The notes under the pieces are model-generated. The model searched no databases, was not told the origin of the DNA, and saw only the letters and a list, made by a program, of their open reading frames with translations. Shown in pieces: positions 31,801 to 38,662 of a stretch of 64,000 nucleotides of DNA (position 1 is its first letter; every line of letters begins with the position of its first letter). This stretch comes from Scilla litardierei (taxonomy: Eukaryota > Streptophyta > Magnoliopsida > Asparagales > Asparagaceae): positions 277,085,871-277,149,870 of the forward strand of contig CM061141.1 in assembly GCA_030789695.1 (NCBI GenBank), given 5' to 3'. The position numbers and the translations under genes are program-made.

Positions 31801-33332
31801 GGCATAGTCTGTTCTTATATTCGGTATGCTATTTTGACATGTTCATTGATCTATGCCATGTACCTTTTGATTTATGCTCCTGTTGAGATTTATTTGGGAA
31901 ACATATATATTCTGTTCTGATCCCTGGATGGGAGATACATTAGGACCGATGTGATTGATACTTGAATCGGGAATGTTTATGTGGAATGTACTTCTACTGC
32001 CCTCTCGGAGTCGAGCACTGACCGGGATTCCCTTTTTCAGGGAAGTTTTGCTGAAGTTGGAGGAAGAATACATAGAGAACCTCTGCATGCAGATACTGAA
32101 ATTCAAACCTGACTTGGTTATTACTGAGAAAGGGCTCAGTGATCTTGCATGCCATTACTTTAGCAAGGCTGGAGTCAGTGCTATTAGGAGGTTAAGAAAA
32201 ACCGACAACAACAGGATTGCCAAGGCTTGTGGGGCAGTCATCGTCAACAGGCCCGATGAACTTCAAGAGAGCGATGTTGGAACAGGTGCTGGACTTTTCG
32301 AGGTCAAGAAGATTGGCGATGAATTCTTTGCATTTATTGTGGACTGCAAAGATCCAAAAGCATGTACAGTTCTTTTACGGGGGGCTAGCAAGGATCTTCT
32401 GAATGAAGTCGAAAGAAATTTGCAGGTATGCTCTTGTATTTATAAATACTTAAGCAACTATACATTGATCATTTTGTTTTGCTTGATGGGTTGATAATTT
32501 TTTTGATTGACAGGATGCTATGTCAGTAGCGAGAAACATATTGAAGAATCCGAAGCTCCTTCCCGGAGGCGGTGCTTCAGAGTTGACTGTATCTGCTACC
32601 CTGAAGCAGAAGAGTTCGTCGATTGAGGGCATCGAAAAGGTGTTTTGTCTTGCTACTTAATGAAGCTTATTTCATCGAGTTCGTTTGTTTGCCAATCCAT
32701 TGACGTGTCTGAAGTTTTCTGATAATTTGCCTTCTCCTTCGTTCACTTGTTAAATAGTGGCCCTATGAGGCTGCCGCTGTTGCATTTGAAGCCATCCCTC
32801 GGACCTTGGCTCAGAATTGTGGGGTGAATGTCATTAGGACAATGACTGCGCTCCAAGGAAAGGTAAGACACCATGTTTGCGAGCCTTTTTTTGGATATAT
32901 ATATTTGTTTTCTCATCCATTGAAATAAACTAGATATTACAAATATTTCCGATAATGTTTTTTGTTTTGTGCCTTGCCATAGCATGCGAACGGTGAGAAT
33001 GCATGGGTTGGCATTGATGGGAACACCGGTGCTATTGTAGATATGAATGAGAGAAAGGTACACGCTTTGAGGAAACCTGGTATCAGTCAGTCGAGCTTTC
33101 TTGTTCCTAACCAGCTAGCCTTAACGATGCCCTGTTGCAGATTTGGGACTCGTACAATGTAAAGGCGCAAACGTTCAAGACAGCCATTGAAGCGGCTTGC
33201 ATGCTTTTGAGGATTGATGATATTGTGAGCGGGATAAAGAAGAAGCAGCCTCCTGGTTCTGGGCCGACTCCGTCAAAGCCCAAGGTAGAGGAAGAAGGCG
33301 AGGCGGACGGCGAGCAGATGATACCAGAGTAG
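4742..33332 (+). CDS. CCT3: T-complex protein 1 subunit gamma (CCT3), 14 exons
   Basis: Cytosolic chaperonin subunit; eight related subunits form each ring of the ATP-driven TRiC/CCT complex that folds actin, tubulin and other proteins. The 14 exons add to 1674 nt, 557 residues plus TAG, the usual length of plant CCT3. The N-terminus MHAPVLVL and the C-terminal lysine-rich GIKKK then acidic tail are typical. ATPase motifs: LGPR (39-42), NDGNA (59-63), GDGTTS (90-95) and GGGASE (410-415). The apical domain is encoded by exons 9 and 10. Every junction is GT-AG and keeps the frame; no stop or frameshift is seen, so the gene looks functional despite a 28.6 kb span caused by transposon-filled introns. 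The start is fixed by the family N-terminus. An LTR lies 146 bp upstream, so expression control may be unusual. Confidence 0.95.
4773..4855. repeat. C29 tract and composite CA/C/A microsatellite in intron 1
   Basis: Twenty-nine consecutive C (4773-4801), then short C runs, alternating CG and CA, C8 and A13. The tract starts six bases after the exon 1 donor. The exact length in any assembly is unreliable for such homopolymers. Confidence 0.9.
5226..5287 (+). CDS. CCT3: CCT3 exon 2
   Basis: The acceptor is AGCAG|AAG and the donor AAG|GTTAGC. It encodes [20 protein letters not shown] after a split codon 9 (K here; S or N is usual in plants). The exon ends in phase 0. Confidence 0.88.
5288..8898 (+). 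other. CCT3: CCT3 intron 2 (3.6 kb), no recognised gene
   Basis: AT-rich, with many short unrelated open frames and no domain I recognise. A partly repeated segment (ATAAATWGGAAAA...CTATGG) occurs twice near 6308 and 6338. No element ends or target duplications were found by eye. Confidence 0.7.
8899..8971 (+). CDS. CCT3: CCT3 exon 3
   Basis: Acceptor AACAG|GCT and donor GAG|GTGCAT. It encodes [18 protein letters not shown] and LLDAGG, including the LGPR nucleotide-binding motif. Confidence 0.95.
8972..10745 (+). other. CCT3: CCT3 intron 3 (1.8 kb), holds a fold-back element
   Basis: Apart from the fold-back element at 9683-10058 I see only AT-rich intron sequence. Confidence 0.7.
9683..10058. 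mobile_element. Fold-back / MITE-like element with ~85-90 bp inverted arms
   Basis: The left arm (9683-~9773) and the reverse complement of the right arm (~9971-10058) share AGGCGATT/AAGCGATT, AAGAAC/GAGAAC, TCAAACTAAG, ACTACATG and CCATGGA.GATC in the same order, with a ~200 bp centre. The ends read GGGAGGCG and CGCTTCTCTC, both next to TA, which would fit a TA target site, but I cannot confirm the superfamily. No transposase is present. Confidence 0.65.
10746..10813 (+). CDS. CCT3: CCT3 exon 4
   Basis: Acceptor GATAG|GAATC and donor AAG|GTATTA. It encodes [16 protein letters not shown] through HPAAK, with the NDG ATPase motif (D60). It ends in phase 0. Confidence 0.95.
11068..13962. mobile_element. 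~2.9 kb non-autonomous element with long terminal inverted repeats
   Basis: The left end (from ~11068) has TAAATTTTACAAAAC, then TTTCAAAATACTA. The reverse complement of the right end (up to ~13962) has the same words in order over about 100 bp (ATAAATTTTACAAAAC, then TTTCAAAATACTA), with further weaker matches inside. Long TIRs fit a Mutator-like element, but I did not find a clear 9 bp target duplication and no transposase frame is visible. Short frames near 12793-13237 are unrecognised and may be captured or random. Confidence 0.55.
12479..12496. repeat. Perfect 18 bp palindrome
   Basis: GGCATGGTCGACCATGCC is its own reverse complement. It sits between GGGGGCAC and TAGTGCCC, so the wider region is also partly self-complementary. 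The function is unknown. Confidence 0.85.
14005..14074 (+). CDS. CCT3: CCT3 exon 5
   Basis: Acceptor ACAG|TCT and donor CTTG|GTATGT. It encodes [19 protein letters not shown] and VIVL, with the signature GDGTT (D91). Confidence 0.95.
14368..14436 (+). CDS. CCT3: CCT3 exon 6
   Basis: Acceptor TGAAG|CTGG and donor CGAG|GTAATT. It encodes [18 protein letters not shown] then TVICR. Confidence 0.94.
14523..14594 (+). CDS. CCT3: CCT3 exon 7
   Basis: Acceptor CACAG|CATAT and donor GATC|GTAAGT. It encodes [18 protein letters not shown] then PIDVND. Confidence 0.94.
14813..14886 (+). CDS. CCT3: CCT3 exon 8
   Basis: Acceptor GAAAG|GTTC and donor GCT|GTGAGT. It encodes [16 protein letters not shown] then TGQFGDLIA. 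It ends in phase 0 before the 14.9 kb intron 8. Confidence 0.94.
15992..16050. repeat. T26-G16-(TG)n composite microsatellite
   Basis: 26 T, then 16 G, then TG repeats and a G-rich tail. Read on the minus strand this is the same (CA)n-C-A order seen in intron 1 at 4829-4855. Confidence 0.9.
16150..16600 (+). repeat. Two diverged copies of a ~150 bp segment
   Basis: 16155-16325 and 16448-16605 share CATACATT, ATGATGT, TTTATNCATTGGCTT, TTTCAANTACCGGTT and ACCANTATAAA in the same order. They could be LTR fragments; the source element is not identified. Confidence 0.55.
17568..19028 (-). repeat. 3' LTR of the minus-strand Sirevirus
   Basis: It aligns with 22742-23370 plus 27242-28020 over its length. 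Near 18190-18440 a ~129 bp block is duplicated in tandem. Several ATTAGTCGAYTAAT-like palindromes sit at 18480-18690. Confidence 0.8.
18186..18440. repeat. Tandem duplication of ~129 bp in the LTR
   Basis: The block starting ATAGCTGTTA at ~18187 is repeated at ~18317 with only a few base changes and is present once in the other LTR. Confidence 0.85.
19400..20920 (-). pseudogene. Broken Sirevirus gag (minus strand)
   Basis: Read on the minus strand, three frame fragments follow the gag order of the large + strand Sirevirus at 48212-50547. 20918-20727 contains [14 protein letters not shown], compare LHCALDPNGFNK. 20401-20219 contains [18 protein letters not shown], compare NFIGTLMSYKVRRDNR. 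19787-19536 has a coiled-coil segment with [16 protein letters not shown], compare SRIVRFNKGKGQLDDLL. Many stops and frameshifts separate the fragments. The zinc knuckle region near 20085-20170 is damaged. Downstream pol is absent; the 3' LTR follows within about 400 bp. It is not expected to make protein. Confidence 0.75.
20514..20577. repeat. Three tandem 21 bp units
   Basis: AGAGCAATTAGAGAAATTGTA is present three times in tandem inside the broken gag. Confidence 0.85.
20974..21318 (-). repeat. 3' LTR of the miniature LTR element
   Basis: 345 bp. It differs from the 5' LTR by scattered substitutions and small indels. The minus-strand sequence just before it (GAGAACGGAATAC) is the only candidate purine tract and is weak. 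Confidence 0.85.
21802..22299 (-). CDS. Unrecognised 165-residue ORF of the miniature LTR element
   Basis: Starts [19 protein letters not shown] eight bases after the primer site region, where an LTR element's first protein would start; the frame is open further upstream, but that part reads through the LTR. Residues ~5-60 are charged and likely helical ([19 protein letters not shown] then [18 protein letters not shown]), suggesting a coiled-coil or gag-like assembly segment. The middle is acidic and Ser/Asp-rich; the C-terminal third is Pro/Arg/Ala-rich and basic, which could bind nucleic acid. There is no zinc knuckle, protease or polymerase motif. It may be a degenerate or minimal gag. GC content is far above the surrounding DNA. 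The function is unknown. Confidence 0.5.
   Translation of the reverse strand: MAPMFDVEETKAVLKQSLEEMGRRLMENLRSSIDQIFAETRCQIAEDFAEIDRAKTDLKTMSPDLKISSSDLVDLEKTMENSADPKSTDIDDPDPMPKRIGKQPSEATAAVASLASWTPTSPGGPPRLQRPRRAAPTRARPRGHPPKFSSFVSGSFDGIRDHHLH
22323..22670 (-). repeat. 5' LTR of the miniature LTR element
   Basis: 348 bp, followed on the minus strand by the primer binding site. Confidence 0.85.
22725..22741 (-). other. Decayed primer binding site of the minus-strand Sirevirus
   Basis: The minus strand reads ATTGGTATTAAAACAAG just outside the LTR end TTAACA. It corresponds to ATTGGTATCAGAGCgCAAG of the + strand Sirevirus at 48184, with C-to-T and G-to-A changes. Confidence 0.7.
23371..23905 (-). 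repeat. 3' LTR of the 3.9 kb element
   Basis: About 535 bp. It matches 26519-27236 apart from the tandem duplication there. Confidence 0.7.
24033..24275 (-). other. Short open frame, unrecognised
   Basis: An 80-codon frame rich in Pro, Lys and Glu ([19 protein letters not shown]) with a loose ~12-residue P/K repeat. It lies in the internal region of the 3.9 kb element near its 3' LTR. It may be a remnant of a longer proline-rich protein or chance. Confidence 0.3.
24992..25134. repeat. Inverted repeat with ~36 bp arms
   Basis: The left arm (~24998-25033) contains TTGTAAATAAGTGTAATATG then TTAG; the right arm (~25075-25120) has its exact reverse complement CTAA then CATATTACACTTATTTACAA, and GTAAC/GTTAC lies further out. 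It could be a small fold-back element or a strong hairpin in the internal region of the 3.9 kb element. Confidence 0.75.
26290..26516. repeat. Local repeats next to the primer site of the 3.9 kb element
   Basis: AACCATAAGAAGAAGACAAA with TAGAGTTTAGCTCTAA occurs at ~26329, ~26366 and ~26471. TAGAGTTTAGCTCTAA is itself a near palindrome. The last copy runs into the primer site. Confidence 0.7.
26519..27236 (-). repeat. 5' LTR of the 3.9 kb element, with a ~170 bp tandem duplication
   Basis: A block beginning ATGGAGAAACTGAAAGTTTA occurs at ~26737 and again at ~26912, which explains why this LTR is longer than its partner. The CTTTATATAGGC stretch may be the TATA region in both copies of the block. 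Confidence 0.72.
28483..28502. repeat. GCTA tetranucleotide repeat
   Basis: CTAGCTAGCTAGCTAGCT, a short self-complementary simple repeat. Confidence 0.85.
28571..29230. mobile_element. 660 bp non-autonomous hAT element in intron 8
   Basis: Ends TAGGGGTGGCAAA and TTTGCTACCCCTA form terminal inverted repeats. The 8 bp flanks GTGTTAGG (28563-28570) and GTGTCAGG (29231-29238) are a target duplication with one mismatch, the hAT hallmark. The subterminal DNA is rich in GGGTCGGGT/ACCCGACCC. No transposase is present. Confidence 0.88.
29833..30110 (+). CDS. CCT3: CCT3 exon 9
   Basis: Acceptor TTTAG|GATC and donor GATTG|GTAAGA. It starts [18 protein letters not shown] and ends AELVKEED plus two bases of a Trp codon. 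It covers the intermediate-to-apical domain segment. Confidence 0.95.
30111..32040 (+). other. CCT3: CCT3 intron 9 (1.9 kb)
   Basis: AT-rich intron; only the MITE-like element at 31026-31335 is recognisable. Confidence 0.75.
31026..31335. mobile_element. 310 bp MITE-like element in intron 9
   Basis: GCTTGTTTGGATGG at the left end matches the reverse complement of CCATCCAAACAAGT at the right end at 13 of 14 positions. The size and ends fit a plant MITE. I see no convincing target duplication, so the superfamily is open. Confidence 0.6.
32041..32425 (+). CDS. CCT3: CCT3 exon 10
   Basis: Acceptor TTCAG|GGAAG and donor GCAG|GTATGC. It completes the Trp codon, continues [17 protein letters not shown] and ends NEVERNLQ. 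It encodes most of the apical domain. Confidence 0.96.
32514..32639 (+). CDS. CCT3: CCT3 exon 11
   Basis: Acceptor GACAG|GAT and donor AAG|GTGTTT. It encodes [17 protein letters not shown], then GGGASE, the conserved equatorial-domain motif. Confidence 0.95.
32758..32862 (+). CDS. CCT3: CCT3 exon 12
   Basis: Acceptor AATAG|TGG and donor AAG|GTAAGA. It encodes [17 protein letters not shown], then [16 protein letters not shown]. Confidence 0.95.
32983..33057 (+). CDS. CCT3: CCT3 exon 13
   Basis: Acceptor CATAG|CATG and donor AAG|GTACAC. It encodes [17 protein letters not shown] then IVDMNERK. Confidence 0.95.
33141..33332 (+). CDS. CCT3: CCT3 exon 14 with stop
   Basis: Acceptor TGCAG|ATTTGG. 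It encodes [19 protein letters not shown] through GIKKK, then a Pro/Glu-rich tail ending MIPE and TAG at 33330-33332. Confidence 0.96.
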   Translation: MWDSYNVKAQTFKTAIEAACMLLRIDDIVSGIKKKQPPGSGPTPSKPKVEEEGEADGEQMIPE

Positions 33333-34015
33333 ACACAGCTTGAGCAAACGAAAAAGAGGATAACGAAAATGTAAGATTTGTCGACTGGTTGTTGCTGGCA
33401 GATTTTGTCTAATGTTTGATTTTGTTTGTGAGCTGAGATCACTGAACCCCGAGTATCAATGGTTTGGACTGACGGTGTTTTTGGTCTTTCTTTTTAACTT
33501 ATCCCCTCATCATTTCCTATGGAAACTGTGCATGTTGTTAGCTTGTTGCCTGTCATGTATCTCCCTCTTTTGCCATTTGGGGAAGCTGATGTTGAGTCTT
33601 TGCGGGGTGGATGCATCAATTCTATCCTCCTGCATTATTGATACAAAGATATCTGTTTATCACTTATTTTTCTAAATGAACCTTTTTCATGTGTTTATCT
33701 CCTACCTTTTTATGATGGATCTCTTGTATGAGTAAAATGGGTTTGCATAAGAAAGAAGATTTTGGAAATTAGAACAGTTCCTTTTAATTCAGATAAAATT
33801 ACAGTACTTGGTATGTATAATTTTCCTCTTTAAATGTGCTAGTCATGAGTCTAACGCACGTACAAAAGTAGTGGGCTCAACAATGGACAGATTGCCTGGA
33901 TGGGCTGGACAAATTTTCGAAAAAGAGCCCAAATTGTGAAAATCTAACAAATTTAAAATTATTTAGCTAAATCAATCATGTTTTGTCATGCCAGTGACCA
34001 GGAGGAGGGTGGTAG
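33333..34015 (+). other. CCT3: CCT3 3' UTR and 3' flank
   Basis: This follows the TAG stop. I see no canonical AATAAA; TTTAAATGAACC near 33672 and T-rich stretches could serve as plant-type polyadenylation signals, but the cleavage site cannot be placed. No other gene is visible before the hAT element. Confidence 0.5.
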
Positions 34016-34664
34016 TAGGGGTGGCAAACGGGTCGGGTGGATTCGGGTTTGGGTCGGGTCAGATTTGACCCGACCCGGATAGGGGTAAACCCTAACCCGA
34101 CCCATCTGACCCGACCCGGATAGGGGTAAACCCTAACCCGACCCGGAATGAATCCGGGTCGGGTTTGGGTTTGGGTTAACCCGTCGGGTTAAGATTTGAC
34201 TTATACACTACTGCTCCTTTTTCGATATTCAGCTATTTATTAAGAGCTATCGACAATTTATTAATAGCTCGTCGCTTAAACCGCACTGATGACATCAAGG
34301 AAGTATAAGTAACATTAGTATTTTATTAACGAAAGTAATAAAATTAACAAAAAAGTTGTATTTAAAGGGAATTGAATCCAAGACCTCTTAAAGAAGAGGA
34401 CAACAATTCAAATCGTATAAGCACAACTCACATTGCAACTGTGTATTGAAGTTATTATATAAATTTTATATATATAGAGAAAGTAAACCGGGTCGAATTC
34501 GGGTCATCCGGGTTGACATGCCAAACCCATACCGACCCGGATTTTATCCGGGTCGGGTCAACCTGTTTCCTACTTGATCCGGATTGGCTCCTACCCATAC
34601 CCGGTTAAGGATGCCCTTGTTCGGATCGGGTCGGGACGGGTCAGGCCCATTTTGCCACCCCCAG
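34016..34664. mobile_element. 649 bp non-autonomous hAT element downstream of CCT3
   Basis: Ends TAGGGGTGGCAAA and TTTTGCCACCCCCA are inverted repeats, and GGTGGTAG flanks both sides exactly (34008-34015 and 34665-34672). The subterminal GGGTCGGGT motifs match those of the intron 8 copy, so both belong to one family. One internal stretch (GACCCGACCCGGATAGGGGT) is repeated near 34067 and 34110. Confidence 0.92.
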
Positions 34665-34860
34665 GTGGTAGGATGATTCGGCTGTGCGGCTTTGGATTTG
34701 ACAGGGATTGTTAACCCATGTCACATTCGGATACGGGTTGAAATGGACGGGGTTGGCAAACCCAGCCAAACTGCATTGCGGCATTCAAAGCGCAATCTCA
34801 AAGTGCAATCTCATTTAGAGTCTTGTAATTGAAAATAAGTTAGCATGATATTAGGGATTA

Positions 34861-34934
34861 GGGCATTTGGCCTAGTGGTATGATTCTTCTTTTGGTTGTG
34901 GGGGTGTCCTGAGTTTGATTCTTGGAATGAGCCC
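34861..34934 (+). pseudogene. tRNA-Pro(UGG)-like pseudogene
   Basis: Starts GGGCATTTGGCCTAGTGGTA (acceptor strand, D arm and A box as in plant tRNA-Pro) and has TTTTGGT at the anticodon position and GAGTTTGATTCTTGGAATG in the T arm. The anticodon stem is mostly wobble or mismatched, the B box carries C-to-T changes, and the acceptor 3' strand has two extra bases. The pattern suggests a decayed tRNA gene or tRNA-derived repeat. Confidence 0.65.
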
Positions 34935-35022
34935 CATTCTTAATTTTATTTTGAACATTCAGCTATAAAACCCCTAAAGCTCTTTAATAAAACTTCATTA
35001 TCATATGCATCGGATGTGAAAT

Positions 35023-35087
35023 TGGTCTATTGATGTGATCTTTTTTGTTGCGGGTGTCTCGAGTTCGATTCTTGCAATGCACCACGT
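35023..35087 (+). pseudogene. Second tRNA-Pro-like fragment
   Basis: The 3' half resembles tRNA-Pro (CTCGAGTTCGATTCTTGCAA then TGCACC), with a good B box (GAGTTCGATTC). The 5' half keeps only TGATGTGATCTTTTTTGTTG. It lies about 160 bp after the first copy and shares ACCACGTTTTAATT/CCATTCTTAATTTT-like downstream sequence, so the two may be one duplicated unit. Confidence 0.45.
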
Positions 35088-35433
35088 TTTAATTATATTT
35101 TTAAATTTGCATGGTTCTATTTAATCATAAATTTTGTTAGGGAGAAGATGTATTTACAAAACCAATCCCGACAACAAGACTACAACATGATACAAGTAAG
35201 ATTTCTATCAAATTAATCAAAACTGAAAGTCACAATTGAACCAATTGAAATTTTAGACAAAGAAATATAGGGAACCTACTTGGATTACCGCGGTATGTCC
35301 TCCCTTTTCTTTTTCTCGTCATCCTTTTGAAAAAGTTGAAGGTGGAGATGGCAAGGGGAGAGCGGGGGCTATGTTGGGGTTGAGTTCTAAACGAATGGGG
35401 TTTGGGGTTTGGGTTTTGTATTATGATTAGGAT

Positions 35434-35587
35434 TGTTGTGAATGGATAATACCGAGTCAGTTAGTCGGTTGGGATCATGGCTTATCTTATAGATAAGACC
35501 GTATCTTATGTATCTTATCTGTATACGCTCTCCTATATGCTATAAATAAAGAGCTAGGGGTTTCTACCCAGATGTTGATTCATAACA
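35434..35587 (+). repeat. 154 bp 5' LTR of copia B
   Basis: Begins TGTTGTGA and ends TCATAACA, near-perfect inverted ends. TATAAATA is at 35541-35548. Confidence 0.8.
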
Positions 35588-35604
35588 CGTTATCGGCACG
35601 AGTC
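35588..35604 (+). other. Primer binding site of copia B
   Basis: CGTTATCGGCACGAG follows the LTR at once. Its reverse complement resembles an anticodon-arm segment (CGTGC.GATAACG, as in tRNA-Ile) and not a tRNA 3' end. An internal tRNA fragment as primer is known for copia; assigning it to tRNA-Ile is my inference. Confidence 0.5.
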
Positions 35605-35929
35605 TCTAAACAAATATTCCACACAAAATTGATCGTTGCGAAAGCGAAGAAAGGCGGGAGATCCACGAGCGTGGCGTCTAGCTTCATCAATTGAGCGTCG
35701 TCATCCGCGTAGGCTTCGTTCAACCGTCGCTATATCCGGAGGATGGATATAGAGGTAAATCTCGCTAAAAATGTCGTTTTTATCATACGTATGATAGTAT
35801 TTTCTATAGATCCTGTAAGATCGAAGTGGAATTAGGGCTAATCGTCCAAAAATCATGTTTTAAACATGTTTTAAAATCTGAAAATAATTGGAAAATAGGG
35901 TTTTTACCCTACCCTAGCCTCGTTGGCGG

Positions 35930-36445
35930 CCTTGCCGCAGCCCCCTCCCCCCCTCGCCCCGCGTTAACGCCACCGTTTCCCCCTCGAGGGTGGGGGGGGG
36001 GGCGTTTTCAAGCCGCAGTCCGCCCCCCTCGAAGGGGGTGCCGCCGATCGCCACCCCCGAAGGGGGGGCGCCGTCGTTTCCCCCTGAAGGGGGGGAGGGG
36101 GGCGACGTTTTCAGGCCGCAGTCCGCCCCCCCGAAGGGGGGCGCCGCCGATCGCCACCACCACCCCCCCGAAGGGGGGCACCGCCATTTCCCCCCCGAAG
36201 GGGGGTAGCATTTTTCAGGCCGGCGTAGTCCCCCCGAAGGGGGGGAGCCGTTGTTTACCCCCCGAAGGTGGGGCGGTGTTGTTCAGGCTGATGCTTGGGC
36301 CGCCGCCAGCCCCCCCGAAGCGGGGGCGACGCCCTTGCCCATCAGACCCCCCTTACCACCCTCACCACGGTGGGGCGGCCACCCCTCTCCGGGGGCAGAG
36401 ACAACCGGCGGCGGCGGCGGCAAACCCTAGCCGCCGCCGCCCCGC
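35930..36445. repeat. GC-rich array of CCCCCGAAGGGGG hairpin units in the copia B leader
   Basis: About a dozen units, each with a short palindrome CCCC(C)GAAGGGG(G) separated by GC-rich spacers such as GCCGCCGATCGCCACC. Each can fold into a GNRA-like GAAG/GAA-capped stem. The block is far more GC-rich than its surroundings and has no stop-free coding signal I trust. Confidence 0.85.
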
Positions 36446-36501
36446 CCCCCCCAAATTCTTATGAGCCTGAAGCCCACACACAAAACAAAAATCTGTCTTA
36501 A

Positions 36502-36640
36502 GCCTTGCGGGCATGAAGCCCGCAGGCAAACTGCGGGCCTCAAGCTCGCATGCCTATTATTCAAACAAAATTTTTTTTTTAGACTGCGGGCCTGAAGCCC
36601 GCAGCCACACTATGGGCTTAATGCCCGCAGGCCAGTGTTC
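36502..36640. repeat. GCGGGC-TGAA-GCCCGC hairpins in the copia B leader
   Basis: GCGGGCATGAAGCCCGC near 36507, GCGGGCCTCAAGCTCGC near 36533, GCGGGCCTGAAGCCCGC near 36585 and TGGGCTTAATGCCCGCA near 36612. They resemble the upstream array in design (stem, GAA-type loop) but have a different stem. Confidence 0.8.
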
Positions 36641-37572
36641 TTTTCCGAAAAAGGGGGAGAGGGCCAAAATAAGCTTTAAAGGCTTTTTGGAGCTAAAAAT
36701 TGATTTAAAAAGGGTATTTGGGGGCCTAAAAATTCATGAAAAATCATGATATATTATGGGGCAATAAGAGGACATAAAGGGGACTTTTGGGAACTTTTGG
36801 GAAAAAATTGTGGACGATTTAAAAAGGAAAATGGATTCCGTTTATGAAGAAAATGTCAAATATTGGGCTCTTTTTCAATCTTTTTGAATAAACCCAACTA
36901 GCATAACATTTGCATTATATGATACCCTTTGTAGGATCATTAATATATGCTTCGCATCATTTTGGCTTATTCTGTGGATAAACTATGTTTGGTTGTGCAT
37001 ATATTAAAACTTAATAATTAGGAAGATACTGCGACCACTCTGCCATTAGTCAGCTAACCTAACGGTGTATGACGTTGCCTAGTGGTTCAATAATTATTAA
37101 GTAATTAAATTGTTTATCCCTTTCTGCGAATATAAATGCATGTGATGCCTGTGATGAAAATGTCTGCTGAAAATGTTTGATGAGCACAGATTTTTGTCTG
37201 GATGGCCAATTGCGGTTTTGGATCGGCTGTTTAAGTCCCACATTTTATTTTCCTGCACTTCTCTTTTACTTTTGAGAGAAATTGTAGTGAGGAATTCATG
37301 TAAATGTCCAAGACCGAAGACCACTTTCCATGGAGACGGAGGCCACAATAGAAGCTTAGGAACTTATATGGGACCCACGTGGTTTCCAAAGTTGTAATTT
37401 CTTTTTAAAAAGCTTTCATTTGTGTAATATGGACTTTAATGGACTTTGGACTTTTTTATTTATGTGGGACTGGCCGAGTCACACAATTAGCTCTTCATAT
37501 TAAAATTGCCTCCGCATGAAATGTTTATTGTTAAATTATTAATTCATGCAAATTTTTGCCCTGCTAGATAAA

Positions 37573-38534
37573 ATGGCTAAAATCGCACGTGTCGATTTCG
37601 AAGTGCTGGATGCATCAGGGAGAAACTATCTGAGCAGGCAGCTCGATGTGAAGTTCCATCTGCGGGCTTAGTCCCCCATTTCTGCTGTGACCAAGAATGA
37701 AAATGTAAGTGATATAGAAAAGGCGCAAGTCATTATCTATATTCGTCGCTATGTGAATAAGACCCTAAAGGCTAAATACCTTACGGTCGAAGATCCATTT
37801 GAGCTATGGACCGCCCTTGAAGACAGGTATAAACATCAGAAAGATGTTATACTAGCAAGGGCACGATACGAGTGGGAGAACCTGACACTGCATGACTTTA
37901 AGTCTATATCTGAGTGCAACTCAACTCTTTTTAGCATCACCTCACGCCTGAAGTTGTGTGGTGAAAAAGTCTCAGAAGATCGCATGCTGGAAAAGATGTA
38001 CACGTATTTCCATGAGAAAGATGCGATACTTATGTAGCAATACCGTGAACAAAAGTTCACCAAGTATTCTGAGCTACTGTCATATTTACTCATGGCTGAA
38101 CAAAACAGAGAGGTTCTCCTCGCCACTCACAACATGTGCCCCTGGCACTGCTCCCCCTCCCAGAAGCTTATAATGCATCTTCTTCTCGAAAGAAGAGAGA
38201 CAACAAAAGAAAAGAAAGACCACAAAAAGGGGGACAAAACAAAAGGGCTAGGGACCAAGTCCAGCAGAGAAGAATGAAGGAAAGCGCAAGTTCACCTGGC
38301 GCAAAAATGACAACAAGAAGAATGATGCACCCCCACCCAAAAGGGATTGGGAAGACCAGTGCCATAGCTGTGGCATGAAAGGCCACTGGTCCAGAGTGTG
38401 CCGAACTCCGCAGCATCTCCAGGAACTGTATAAAGAAAACAAGAAAAAGAAAGCTGAAACAAACATGGTGACATCTGATGCTCCAGTCAAGTTTACAACT
38501 GACGACTTCGAAACTGATGACCTGCTAGATTAGC
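37573..38534 (+). pseudogene. Broken copia gag (copy B)
   Basis: Starts MAKIARVDFEVLDASGRNYL, the usual opening of this plant copia gag family. A TAG stop is at 37669-37671 and another at 38035-38037; a frame change is needed near 38136. The capsid-like part (YLTVEDPFELWTALEDRY, EWENLTLHDFKSISECNS) is recognisable. A zinc knuckle CHSCGMKGHWSRVC lies near 38360-38402 in the frame that ends with DDLLD and a stop at 38532. It is not translatable as one protein. Confidence 0.85.
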
Positions 38535-38662
38535 TTTCTACTTTTATCTTAGCAAATTGTTTAGAACATTTCATGTTATGAGAGCTTTCATATTATGTAA
38601 TTTGAATTTGAATGAATAAAGTTTATGTTCCTGAAATGCAAATGTTTTATTCATCTTTATAG

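Noticed and set aside
34016..34664. Possible LTR or gene promoter because of GGGTCGGGT repeats
   Set aside because: The exact 8 bp duplication and inverted ends show a hAT element instead.
35826..36501. 212-codon Pro/Gly/Arg-rich frame in the copia B leader, and overlapping frames
   Set aside because: It lies in the GC-rich hairpin array and has no ordinary codon pattern; several frames are open at once because the repeat lacks A/T-rich stops.
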